The notes beneath the pieces were generated by a model. The model ran no database searches and was not told the DNA's origin. It saw only the letters and a program-made list of their open reading frames with translations. Below, in pieces: positions 1-8,119 of a DNA stretch of 64,000 nt. How positions within the stretch are numbered: position 1 is the first letter of the stretch; each line of letters opens with the position of its first letter. A program made the translations under genes and the position numbers. The stretch is from Marseilla massiliensis (GTDB taxonomy: Bacteria > Bacteroidota > Bacteroidia > Bacteroidales > Bacteroidaceae), in NCBI RefSeq assembly GCF_016899955.1, contig NZ_JACJJL010000001.1, positions 285,174 to 349,173 of the forward strand. The letters run 5' to 3'.

Positions 1-561
1 ACGACCGACGACTTGCTCGACGCCATGGACAGCCCTACGTTTGTGCCGATGGTGAAGGTGGGCAAGGTGATGGACGCCGGCGACAGCATCCTGTATATGG
101 AGATGAACAATGTCTACGTCTATCCGAAACTCACGTTCCAGAGCCAGCGACAGGCCGCTGCTTACATGCGGCTTGTGCGCAATGTCAAGAAGGTGCTGCC
201 CATAGCGAAGGAAGCCAACAAGATTATCCTCGAGACGTATGAGTATCTTGAGACGCTGCCCGACCAGAAATCGCGCGAGGAACACATGAAGAGGGTGGAG
301 AAAGGGATAGTGCAAGAGTATAAGCCGAAGATGAAGAAGCTCACCTATTCGCAGGGTAAGCTGCTCATAAAGCTCATCTACCGCGAGTGCAACTCGTCGT
401 CGTACGACATCGTCAAGGCGTTTCTCGGGCCGATGCGCGCCGGCTTCTGGCAGGCTTTCTCGTCTATTTTCGGGGCCAGCCTGCGCAAGGAGTACGACCC
501 CGACGGCACCGACAGGCTCACCGAGCGGGTGGTGCTGATGGTCGAGGCCGGGCAGATATGA
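1..561 (+). CDS. DUF4294 family protein, 5' end outside window
   Basis: The reading frame is open from the first base (it translates as T-T-D-D-L-L-D-A-M-D), so this is the C-terminal part of a gene that begins upstream. The visible ~186 residues match my memory of the DUF4294 family, a Bacteroidetes protein of unknown function. Supporting features are a start resembling MKVGKVMDAGDSILYMEMNNVYVYP, a basic middle, and a C-terminal part with a YRECNSSSYDIVKAFLGP stretch. No membrane segment or catalytic motif is visible in this part. It ends with TGA at 559-561 and is followed by an AT-rich repeat and a phased repeat array. Family assignment is fairly confident; function is unknown. Confidence 0.75.
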   Translation, partial: TTDDLLDAMDSPTFVPMVKVGKVMDAGDSILYMEMNNVYVYPKLTFQSQRQAAAYMRLVRNVKKVLPIAKEANKIILETYEYLETLPDQKSREEHMKRVEKGIVQEYKPKMKKLTYSQGKLLIKLIYRECNSSSYDIVKAFLGPMRAGFWQAFSSIFGASLRKEYDPDGTDRLTERVVLMVEAGQI

Positions 562-570
562 GAGGGGAAA

Positions 571-700
571 GTTTAGTTTTAAGTGTTAAGTATTAAGGGT
601 TAAGGCGGAAGGTAGGCCGGGATTTGGGAATTAAGGATTAAGTATTAAGTGATAATGATTACAATGGCTCGGGTTTGTGGATTAAGCGTTGAGGGATAAA
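571..700. repeat. AT-rich reiterated TTAAG-type repeat
   Basis: The motif 'ttaagtgttaagtattaagg' and variants ('attaaggattaagtattaag', 'ggattaagcgttgagg') recur at about 575-606, 629-652 and 679-698, with 6-9 nt between TTAAG copies. The segment is far more AT-rich than its neighbours and sits directly after the DUF4294 stop codon. No reading frame is plausible. I see similar short reiterated motifs as typical intergenic debris in Bacteroidales, but I cannot name a family. Confidence 0.6.
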
Positions 701-804
701 AAATACGGGAACATTCTTTTGAAGATGCAGTTTTTTGGATTGCTGCGGTGGTAACCGATGTTTACAAAGGCCGCGCCCGGGTGGCGGCAGCGGCATTGGT
801 GTAA

Positions 805-950
805 CGTCAAACGGCCCGTTCCGTATTGCGGAACGGGCCGTTTGACGCTATGGCACGGGCCGTTTCGGAGGGTGAAACGGCCCGTATTGCAATGCATTGA
901 GGCTCAGCTGGTTGCGCGGCGGGGTCGTGGCGGAGAAATGTTTTTACACC
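805..950. repeat. 22-nt phased palindromic array A
   Basis: Cores begin at 812 (CGGCCCG), 834 (CGGGCCG), 856 (CGGGCCG) and 878 (CGGCCCG), exactly 22 nt apart. Units 1 and 2 form a perfect 18-bp hairpin (805-822 with 830-847, 7-nt loop). One phase later comes AGGCTCA (900-906) and the flank motif CAGCTGGTTGCG (905-916). The element appears to end at TTTTTACACC (941-950), and GGTGTAAC is present at 798-805. The array fills the 562-986 gap between two convergent genes (DUF4294 and the M28 peptidase). No gene is seen in that gap. Confidence 0.85.
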
Positions 951-986
951 GATGGGGCTGTGGTGTGGCTGTGATGCCTCGGCCGC

Positions 987-1982
987 TCACTGTTCGGTGA
1001 AGAGCACCTGCACCACCGTCTGGCCCACGGCCTTCAGCGTGTTGCGGTCAATGTTGTCCATGTTGTCGGCCAGGGTGTGCCATGTGGGCCCGAAACTGCT
1101 CTCGGGGCAGTCGGGGAAATAGGGCACAATGTCTATCGTCGGTATGCCGGCCTTTTCGTTGACAGGTATGTGGTCGTCGGTCACCATGCCGCCGGCTGCC
1201 GTCGGGAAGTAGCTTCCGTAGCCCAGGCCGGCCGCTGCCGCCCACACCTTGTCTACCACTTGTGGCGCATATTGCAGCGACATGCCTTCCTGGTAGAAGC
1301 GCGCCCCACGGCCGCCAACCATGTCGAGCAGTATGCCGTAGCGCGCCTTGTAGCCCTCGGTGGCGGCGTTTGCAGCCCAGTGGGCGGCACCCAGTGCCCA
1401 CGAGTCGCCGTTGTCGGGCTTGTCGCTCCACTGTGGCGTGCCCCAGTCTTCGGCGTCGAAGCAAACAAAGTCGACGCCTATGCCCAGGCTGTCATGCCCT
1501 CCGATGAGGCGGGCCAGCTCAATGAGCACTGCCACCCCGCTCGCCCCGTCGTTTGCCGCCATCACCGGCTTGCGCCAGTTGGCCGAGTCCGGGTCGTTGT
1601 CGGCCCACGGGCGGCTGTCCCAGTGGGCGCAGAGCAGCACCCTGTCTTTCAGTCCGGGCTTGTAGCTGGCTATGATGTTGGTGGCCTTCAGCGGCGTGCC
1701 GTCGTAGCCGCTCAGCGTGGCTTGCTGCAGTCTGACGTCCATGCCGTACTGCCTGAACTTCGATTCTATCCACCTGCCGCAGCTGTCGTGCGCGGCGCTG
1801 TTCATCGTTCTCGGGCCAAAGGCACACTGTGCGGCGCAATAGGCGTAGGCGCTGTCGGCGCTGAACTGTGGCCCGGCGGCCTGTGTGGCGCCATCGCCGG
1901 CGTCGCCGGCCTGTTTTTTCTTGTTGCCGCAGGCTGCCAGCATGGCCAGCAGCATGAGGCATATCATGGTGTATTGTCTCAT
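987..1982 (-). CDS. M28 family Zn peptidase / glutaminyl cyclase-like lipoprotein
   Basis: The start was set at the ATG giving MRQYTMICLMLLAMLAACG, a lipoprotein signal with lipobox LAAC; the longer open frame upstream has no signal. The ~331-residue product carries M28-type metal-site blocks in order: AHWDSRPWAD, AANDGASG, FDAEDWG and the C-terminal TWHTLADNMDNID. The short length, lipoprotein signal and single domain resemble the type II glutaminyl cyclases of oral Bacteroidetes, which convert N-terminal Gln of exported proteins to pyroglutamate. A plain aminopeptidase remains possible. It is the third gene of a leftward unit (Lrp, fusion hydrolase, this gene), 80 nt after the fusion gene. 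Lipidation and an outer periplasmic location are inferred from the lipobox. Confidence 0.8.
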   Translation of the reverse strand: MRQYTMICLMLLAMLAACGNKKKQAGDAGDGATQAAGPQFSADSAYAYCAAQCAFGPRTMNSAAHDSCGRWIESKFRQYGMDVRLQQATLSGYDGTPLKATNIIASYKPGLKDRVLLCAHWDSRPWADNDPDSANWRKPVMAANDGASGVAVLIELARLIGGHDSLGIGVDFVCFDAEDWGTPQWSDKPDNGDSWALGAAHWAANAATEGYKARYGILLDMVGGRGARFYQEGMSLQYAPQVVDKVWAAAAGLGYGSYFPTAAGGMVTDDHIPVNEKAGIPTIDIVPYFPDCPESSFGPTWHTLADNMDNIDRNTLKAVGQTVVQVLFTEQ

Positions 1983-2062
1983 ATTCTTAGGGTTGTCTCT
2001 GGTTGTATGGCTGCTCCGTAGCATTGGCCACGGTGCGCGATGCAACTGTCTTTGGCGTGGCG

Positions 2063-3817
2063 TCAGGCCTCGGCTGCTGCCTGCACCTGTGCCATCACGC
2101 GCAAGAAGTTGCCGCCCCATATCTTCTGGATGTCGGCCTCGCTGTAGCGGCGGGCCAGCAACCGGCGTGTGAAGCTGATGGCTTCCGACGAGCTTTCGAA
2201 GCCTTTCACTCCGCCGTCGCCGTCGAAGTCGGTGCCTATGCCCACGTGGTCGATGCCCATCACGGCTATGGCGTGCTCCAGATGTGCCATGGCGTCGAGC
2301 ACCGTGGCTTCGCCGTCAGTGCGCAGGAAGCCGTGGTATAGCGTGGTCTGCGCCACCCCTCCCTTGGCCGCGAGGGCGCGCATCTGGTCGTCGGTGAGGT
2401 TGCGCGGGTGGTCGCACAGCGCCCTCGAGCTGCTGTGGCTGCACACTATGGGCAGCCGGCTCATGTCAAGCGCGTCGTAGAAGCTGCGCTCCGAGGCGTG
2501 GCTTAGGTCGACCATCACCCCCCGCCGGTTCATTTCCGCTATCATGTCGGCGCCGAGCCGGCTCACGCCTCCGTGGGTGTTGCATCCTCGGGCGCTGTCG
2601 CACAGGTCGTTGTCGCCGTTGTGGCACAGTGTGACATAGACCACGCCGCGCTGCCTGTAGCGCGCCACGCTGGCCGTGTCGGTGCCCAGGGCGAGCCCGT
2701 TCTCGATGCCGAGCATTATCGACTTGAGCCCCCTGCGTTTGTTGTCGGCCAGCTCTTGCGGCGTGCGGGCAATGGCCACACAGCCGCTGTTGGCCGCCAC
2801 CATGGCCTCTATCTTGTCGAATATGAGGTCGGCGTAGGCCCCGGGGCTGTCTGCTGCAAACGGCACGACGTCGGCAAACCGCTCTCCCGGCTTCGGCTGG
2901 GGCAGGTATGCCACCATGATGGTGGCGTCCTGGCGCCCTTCGTCCATCTTGTGCAGGTCGACGAGCAGGCGCGGGTCGCGCCTGCCGAAGTCGACCCCTT
3001 GGGCGAAGAACATCGGTGTGTCGCAGTGGGTGTCGAGCGTCAGCACCCTGTCGTGCACCTTGCGGGCCTTGCGGTAGCTTGCCGCCTCGGCCACGAGCCA
3101 GCCGAACAGCCTGTCGCCGTCGGCCATGCACTCCGGGTGCCACTGCACCCCTACTATCGACTTGAGCTCATTGCTCTCGATGGCTTCCACCGTTCCGTCG
3201 GCGGCGGTGGCCGTCACGCGGAACCGTTTGCCAGCCTCGGCCACGGCCTGGTGGTGGAATGAGTTGACGGCCAGCCTGTCAGTGCCGTATATTGAGTGCA
3301 GCGTGCTGCCCTCGGCTATGCTCACCGTGTGGGTGGGTTCGCTGCGGTCGGCGTCTTGCGAGTGCTTCACGGTGGCCTTGCCTGCTATGTCTTGTTCCAC
3401 CCTTCCGCCCAGGGCCATGGCCAGGGCCTGTATTCCGCGGCAGATGCCGAGCATGGGCAACTGGCGGTTGTAGGCCAGTCGGATGGTCAGCAGCTCCGGC
3501 AGGTCGCGCTCGCTGTTGATGGAGTGCAGGGCGGGCTGTGGCTCTTCGCCGCAGAACAGCGGGTTGATGTCGGCCCCGCCGCTTAGCAGCAGCGCGTCCA
3601 CACGGTCGAGCGCGCTTATTATTGCGGCCGTGTCGGCCACGGGAGGTATGATGAGTGGCGTGCCGCCGGCGGCCACCACCGACTTGTAGTAGCCTTCGGC
3701 CAGCTTGCACTCAGGGCTGGCGTAGTTGCCCGTGATGCCTATCACGGGGCGCTCTTGGGCCTCGGGGAAGCCAGCGTATGCGCTTTCGAGGTGTGCGTCA
3801 ATGTCGAAGCGGTCCAT
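2063..3817 (-). CDS. Class I glutamine amidotransferase-like hydrolase fused to M19 dipeptidase
   Basis: This is a two-domain protein of 584 residues. Residues ~20-250 are a PuuD-like gamma-glutamyl-GABA hydrolase domain: VIGITGNYA, LLLSGGADINP, the nucleophile elbow GICRG, and the His-Glu pair in VQWHPEC. Residues ~260-580 are a membrane-dipeptidase (peptidase M19) domain: THCDT, GIENG, VDLSHAS, CSHSSSR and GIGTDFDG, which supply the usual zinc and substrate residues. No signal peptide is visible, so it should act in the cytoplasm. The likely role is to open gamma-glutamyl amides and then cleave dipeptides. It starts 9 nt after the Lrp gene and precedes the M28 gene, so co-transcription is likely. 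Both active sites look intact. Confidence 0.88.
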   Translation of the reverse strand: MDRFDIDAHLESAYAGFPEAQERPVIGITGNYASPECKLAEGYYKSVVAAGGTPLIIPPVADTAAIISALDRVDALLLSGGADINPLFCGEEPQPALHSINSERDLPELLTIRLAYNRQLPMLGICRGIQALAMALGGRVEQDIAGKATVKHSQDADRSEPTHTVSIAEGSTLHSIYGTDRLAVNSFHHQAVAEAGKRFRVTATAADGTVEAIESNELKSIVGVQWHPECMADGDRLFGWLVAEAASYRKARKVHDRVLTLDTHCDTPMFFAQGVDFGRRDPRLLVDLHKMDEGRQDATIMVAYLPQPKPGERFADVVPFAADSPGAYADLIFDKIEAMVAANSGCVAIARTPQELADNKRRGLKSIMLGIENGLALGTDTASVARYRQRGVVYVTLCHNGDNDLCDSARGCNTHGGVSRLGADMIAEMNRRGVMVDLSHASERSFYDALDMSRLPIVCSHSSSRALCDHPRNLTDDQMRALAAKGGVAQTTLYHGFLRTDGEATVLDAMAHLEHAIAVMGIDHVGIGTDFDGDGGVKGFESSSEAISFTRRLLARRYSEADIQKIWGGNFLRVMAQVQAAAEA

Positions 3818-3826
3818 GTGCAGTGC

Positions 3827-4300
3827 TTATTCGCCCTCCTTGTCTACCTTCACGGGTATCTCGCGCTTGATGCTTTGCTCGAGCGAGATGAGCGTCTCGG
3901 TGGCCACCACGCCCGGTATGCGCTGCAGCTGGCCGTTGAGCAGGTCCATGAGCTGCTCGTTGTCGCGCGCGTATAGCTTCACCAACATGGTGTAAGGGCC
4001 CGTGGTGAAGTGGCACTCCACTATCTCGGGCACCTGCCTGAGGCGCTCTACCACGTCTTTGTACATGCTTCCGCGCTCGAGCGTTATGCCCACATAGGTG
4101 CATGTGAAGTAGCCCAGGCTCTTGGGGTTGACGTCGAATCCGCTGCCCGTTATCACGTTGTCGTCTATCAGGTGCTGCACTCGCTGGTGTATGGCAGCCC
4201 TTGACACACCGCACTCGGCGGCCACGTCTTTAAACGGTATGCGCGCGTTTTGCGACAGTATGCCCAATATCTTCTTGTCAAGATTATCTATCTTTTCCAT
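3827..4300 (-). CDS. Lrp/AsnC family transcriptional regulator
   Basis: The product of 157 residues has an N-terminal winged HTH (LDKKILGILSQNARIPFKDVAAECGVSRAAIHQRVQHLIDDNVI) followed by the RAM ligand-binding/oligomer domain (TCTYVGITLERG, FTTGPYTMLVKLYARD, PGVVATETLISLEQSIKREIPV). Length and order are typical for the family, which senses amino acids. It heads the leftward unit with the amidotransferase/dipeptidase fusion 9 nt downstream, so it may control peptide or amino acid salvage, including its own operon; this is inference. Upstream, TACTTTTG (complement of 4368-4375) fits the Bacteroidetes -7 element, although no good -33 element is present. Confidence 0.92.
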   Translation of the reverse strand: MEKIDNLDKKILGILSQNARIPFKDVAAECGVSRAAIHQRVQHLIDDNVITGSGFDVNPKSLGYFTCTYVGITLERGSMYKDVVERLRQVPEIVECHFTTGPYTMLVKLYARDNEQLMDLLNGQLQRIPGVVATETLISLEQSIKREIPVKVDKEGE

Positions 4301-4589
4301 TTCCAGATTGGAGTTTGTGATGTTGAAAGTGTTTGCCTTCGGTGTCGATAATCACCCAACGGCGTGCCAAAAGTACTTATTTTTATCGATATTGGCATCA
4401 TTTTGGAAGCAAAAAAATATAAAAAGCCTCTTTCGCATCATTTTACCCGCCATGTGGTGCAGTTGCCGCGGCTGCCGGGCGCGGCCGTGGGGCTGGTTGC
4501 GGTGGCTGTGGCGGGGTGTTGGGGCGGTGGTGGCCGGGCTGTCGCGAGGGTCGTTTTCGGTGTTGCCGGGCCGCCGCCTGCAAGTGGCT

Positions 4590-4689
4590 GGGACACAGCG
4601 GGTTGGCGGTATGGGTCGTTTTGCTGTGCAATACGGCCCGTTTCAGGATGCAAAACGGCCCGTTCCGTGGGTTGGAACGGGCCGTTTTG
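4590..4689. repeat. 22-nt phased palindromic array B
   Basis: Cores begin at 4612 (TGGGTCG), 4634 (CGGCCCG), 4656 (CGGCCCG) and 4678 (CGGGCCG), all 22 nt apart. Units 3 and 4 make a perfect 16-bp hairpin (4651-4666 with 4674-4689, loop of 7). The flank motif CAGCGGGTTGGCG lies on the left at 4596-4608, 38 nt before the 4634 core. The array ends about 36 nt from the stop codon of the M16 protease gene and could act as its 3' structure. The rest of the 4301-4725 gap is AT-rich leader sequence for the Lrp gene with no gene seen. Confidence 0.85.
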
Positions 4690-4725
4690 GCTTTCAGTGT
4701 TGCGTGTGGCGCATTTTGCGCGCCG

Positions 4726-7557
4726 TCATTTCTTTTCGCCGTCAACGTCGGGCATCATCACCACCTCGACGCGGTTGCCCTGGCTGATGAGCTCCTTGAC
4801 GAAGGCAGATATGGTCTGCGGGGTCTGCGCCTCCACCGTCTGCTTGTATGCCGAGTGCAGGTCGACGCCGTAAGTGCGGTAGGTGTCGATCACGCCCAGC
4901 CAGTAGCTGTTGGTCTTGGTGCGGTCGTCGAAGCTCTTGAGCATGAACTCCTTCACCTTCTTGAGCATGTCGGCGTCGCACGTTTGCGTCATGGCGTCGA
5001 CCTCGGCGCGCAGTATCGTGAGCACCGTGTCGGCCTTTTCATACTTCATCGGGCAGTATGCAAACAGTCCGCAGTCTATCTTGTCGTCCTGCCGGGCCAT
5101 GGTTCCCTGCGCCCCGACAGAGTAGGCCGCGCCTGCGTCTTCGCGTATCTTCTTGAGGTAAACCATGCTTAGCACCTGGCCGGTGATGTCGGCCTTGACT
5201 ATGTTGTCGAGCGTGTAGGGCATCGCGTCGTTGCTCCACACCATGGCGGTGATGGCCTTCGGTGTCTCCATCTTGCGCTTGAAGCTGTTCACCACCACGC
5301 CCTTGGCGTCGGTGTCTACGCGGTGGCCCTTCCTGATGTCCTTCGAGGCGGGCAGCGAGGCTACGTATTGCTCGAGCAGCGGGCGCAGCTTGGCTTCGTC
5401 GAAGTTGCCGATGATGGTAAACGTATAGGCTGCGGCGTTGGCCGTGAGCTGGCGTGCCATCTCGAGGATGCGGTCGTAGCTCACCTTGCCCAGGTCGGTG
5501 GTGTCGAGCGAAGTGAACCTCGGGTTGTGGCAGTTGAGCGTCACTATGAGCGAGTCGTTGAAGGCGTTGTCGGGCGAGAGGGCCTTGTTCTTCAGCGCAA
5601 TCTCATAGGTTCTCATCAGGTTGTCGTACGAACTCTGGTCTTTGTTGATGGCCGTGAAGTAGAGATATACCAGCTGCAGCATCGTCTCCACGTCGTCGGG
5701 GGTCGACGATCCGCTTATGGTCTGGCGCGTGGTGGCCAGCGACATCGATGCCGAGGCTATCTTTCCGGCCAGTGCCTTCTCCAGTTCGGTGTGCGAGAAG
5801 TTGCCCAGTCCGCTGGCCTCGATGGCGTCGTCAAACAGCTTTATGTTCGAGTAGTCGGCCTCGCCGTAGAGCGACGAGCCGCCAAAGCCTTCGGCCGTGA
5901 GCATCACTTGGTCTTTCTTGTAGTCTGTCTGCTTAAGCACCACCTTCACGCCGTTTGACAGTGTGAGCTCCTTGTAGCCGAGTCCGGCGTTGCTCTCTTC
6001 CTTCTTGATGCTTCCCTTCTTGGGCATTGTCTTGATGAGCGGCTCGTTCTTCACGTTGTCAACGTAGGGTGTGAGCTGCTCGGCGCGCACGTCGGCGATG
6101 GCCTTCATCAGCCCTTGCTCGGTGGGATATGCCGCCCCGTCCTTCTCGCTGTTGAAGTTTATGATGACCATGTTGCTGTCTGATGCTGGCACGAGCTCCT
6201 TCATGGCCTCGTTTATTACCTCGATGGGTATCTCGGGCACTATCTGCTTCATCGTGGCATAGTAGTAGTCGATGGGCGTGATGGGCTCGCCGTTGATGAA
6301 GTTCTCCTTGAATTCGTTGCAGAACTGTGCGCTGAAGCGCTTGTCCTTGTTGCTGTACATCTTGTCGAGCGAGCTCAGCGCGTCGGCCTTGGCGCGCGCA
6401 TACTCGGTCGGGGTGAACCCGAACTCGGCGGCGCGGCGTGCCTCTCGCAGTATGGCACCGAGCGCGGCTTCGGTCTGTCCGTCCTTTGGCAGGGCCGAAA
6501 TGTCAAGCGCGTCCTTGGTCTTGGCGAAGATATAGCTGCTGTAGATGGCCGATGCGTCGACGAAGGGGCTCTCGGCTTTCTGCGCATATTCGTTGAGACG
6601 GGCGTTCAGCATCGACAGGGCCAGGTCCCGCATGTAGCACCCTATGACGTAGCCCAGGTTGTTTTTCATCGAGTCGGGCATGGCGTCGTGCTTGAATATC
6701 AGCTCTATGGTGTTGACGCGCTGCTCCTTGTCCTTGTCGATTACTATGATGGGCTGTGCGTTGTCGGGCACGGGCTCGGCCTTGACCGGCGCCGGGTTGG
6801 CCGGCATCTGTATGCTTCCGAAGAGCTTCTTTATCTCGGCTTCTACGTGGTCTACGTCGACATCGCCCACCACGATGATGCCCTGGTTGTCGGGCCTGTA
6901 CCACTTTTCGTAGTAGGCGCGCAGCGTCTCGGGCTTGAAGCTGTTGATGACGCTCATCAGCCCGATGGGCATGCGGTGGCCGTACTTGCTGCCCGGGTAT
7001 AGCTTGGGCAGGCTACGCTCAAACATTCGCATCGATGCGCTGGTGCGCAGGCGGTATTCCTCGTTGATCACGCCGCGCTCCTTGTCAATCTCCTCGGGGT
7101 CGAGCACCAGGCCGTCGGCCCAGTCGTAGAGTATGAGCAGGCAGGAGTCGAGTGCCGACTGGCGGTCGGTGGGCACGTTTGAGATGTTGTACACCGTCTG
7201 GTCGATGGCCGTGTATGCGTTGAGGTCGCGCCCGAACTGCACGCCAATCGACTCACAGTAGCGTATGAGGTCGTTGCCCTTGAAGTGCTTTGTGCCGTTG
7301 AAGCACATGTGCTCGAGGAAGTGTGCCAGTCCGCGCTGGCTGTCCTCCTCCTGGAGCGAGCCCACACGCTGCGCTATGTAGAATTCCGCACGGTTCTCGG
7401 GCCAATTGTTGTGCCTGATGTAATAGGTCAGGCCGTTGGCCAGTTTGCCCGTGCGCACGTCTGGGTCTGCCGGTATGGGTGGCAGCTGCATTACTTGCGC
7501 CTGTGTGGCCATGGCCACTATAAGCACGAACAATGATAGGATTCTGTTTATCTTCAT
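4726..7557 (-). CDS. M16 family zinc metalloprotease (insulinase-like), exported
   Basis: The 943-residue protein opens with a signal peptide (MKINRILSLFVLIVAMATQAQ) and has two M16 halves. The N-terminal half holds the inverted zinc motif HFLEHMCFNGT with the downstream glutamate region (DKERGVINEEYR). The C-terminal half, from about residue 500, is the inactive partner repeat. Pitrilysin-family enzymes degrade short peptides in an enclosed chamber, here probably in the periplasm. The gene stands alone between two repeat arrays. TATCTTTG on the minus strand (7583-7590) 26 nt upstream of the ATG fits the Bacteroidetes -7 consensus; the -33 element is poor. No frame damage is visible. Confidence 0.93.
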   Translation of the reverse strand: MKINRILSLFVLIVAMATQAQVMQLPPIPADPDVRTGKLANGLTYYIRHNNWPENRAEFYIAQRVGSLQEEDSQRGLAHFLEHMCFNGTKHFKGNDLIRYCESIGVQFGRDLNAYTAIDQTVYNISNVPTDRQSALDSCLLILYDWADGLVLDPEEIDKERGVINEEYRLRTSASMRMFERSLPKLYPGSKYGHRMPIGLMSVINSFKPETLRAYYEKWYRPDNQGIIVVGDVDVDHVEAEIKKLFGSIQMPANPAPVKAEPVPDNAQPIIVIDKDKEQRVNTIELIFKHDAMPDSMKNNLGYVIGCYMRDLALSMLNARLNEYAQKAESPFVDASAIYSSYIFAKTKDALDISALPKDGQTEAALGAILREARRAAEFGFTPTEYARAKADALSSLDKMYSNKDKRFSAQFCNEFKENFINGEPITPIDYYYATMKQIVPEIPIEVINEAMKELVPASDSNMVIINFNSEKDGAAYPTEQGLMKAIADVRAEQLTPYVDNVKNEPLIKTMPKKGSIKKEESNAGLGYKELTLSNGVKVVLKQTDYKKDQVMLTAEGFGGSSLYGEADYSNIKLFDDAIEASGLGNFSHTELEKALAGKIASASMSLATTRQTISGSSTPDDVETMLQLVYLYFTAINKDQSSYDNLMRTYEIALKNKALSPDNAFNDSLIVTLNCHNPRFTSLDTTDLGKVSYDRILEMARQLTANAAAYTFTIIGNFDEAKLRPLLEQYVASLPASKDIRKGHRVDTDAKGVVVNSFKRKMETPKAITAMVWSNDAMPYTLDNIVKADITGQVLSMVYLKKIREDAGAAYSVGAQGTMARQDDKIDCGLFAYCPMKYEKADTVLTILRAEVDAMTQTCDADMLKKVKEFMLKSFDDRTKTNSYWLGVIDTYRTYGVDLHSAYKQTVEAQTPQTISAFVKELISQGNRVEVVMMPDVDGEKK

Positions 7558-7582
7558 ACTCTTCTCTGTTTTTAAACAGCTA

Positions 7583-7590
7583 CAAAGATA
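7583..7590 (-). promoter_or_regulatory. Candidate -7 element of the M16 protease gene
   Basis: The complement reads TATCTTTG, a match to TAnnTTTG, 26 nt from the start codon. There is no clear TTTG 19-20 nt further upstream, so this is moderate evidence only. Confidence 0.4.
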
Positions 7591-7650
7591 ACAATTTTAG
7601 CGTTACATTGGATAACTATTTCTGTAAAAATTTATTGTCCTTTGGGCTGT

Positions 7651-7824
7651 TTTTGTGTAACATCCTGTGCCACAGTGTGTTGCGGCGGCTGCCGTATGCG
7701 TATGCAAAATGGGCCGTTTGGTCGGTCGGAATGGGCCGTTCGGCATGCTTGTACGGCCCGTTTTGCACCACGGCGGCGTCCTTGTGGCTGCGTGGGCCCG
7801 TCATTGTCGGTTGTTTTTACCACC
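7651..7824. repeat. 22-nt phased palindromic array C
   Basis: Cores begin at 7710 (TGGGCCG), 7732 (TGGGCCG) and 7754 (CGGCCCG), 22 nt apart; a degraded copy may lie at 7688 (GCTGCCG). The left flank has CAGTGTGTTGCGGC (7673-7686), 37 nt before the first clear core. The right end is TTTTTACCACC (7814-7824). The array lies in the 7558-8119 divergent gap between the M16 protease and the GH28 gene. The remaining sequence of that gap holds the two promoters and no gene. Confidence 0.82.
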
Positions 7825-7976
7825 TTTGCGGCCCGTTGCCTCAGGCTGTCGCTATGTGGCCTTCAGGGCGGCCTGCGGGGCCCTTACGGCGGCAACGCGT
7901 GGCCACCGGGGGCCAATAGCGTACGATTTTACCAATATTCGTACGCATTTATCAATGCTTTAAGCAGAAAAATCAT

Positions 7977-7984
7977 TATTTTTG
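7977..7984 (+). promoter_or_regulatory. Candidate -7 element for the GH28 cluster
   Basis: TATTTTTG fits TAnnTTTG. The sequence 19 nt upstream is AATG, a half match to the -33 box. It lies 136 nt before the GH28 start codon. Confidence 0.4.
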
Positions 7985-8119
7985 CAGTCACAATGCCGGT
8001 GTGGCGTGGCAGCGCCGATGTGTCTGCCGCCGGGCCGGTTTCCCAAGTGGAAGCCGCCGCCGGGCCCCGCCAGGCTTTGCCGACTGAACGAACGACAAAT
8101 CAAAATACCTAAAGCGAAT

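Noticed and set aside
4438..4745. Short open frames inside array B (and similar ones in other arrays)
   Set aside because: They are made of repeat sequence, lack start context and family similarity, and are explained by the GC-rich repeats.
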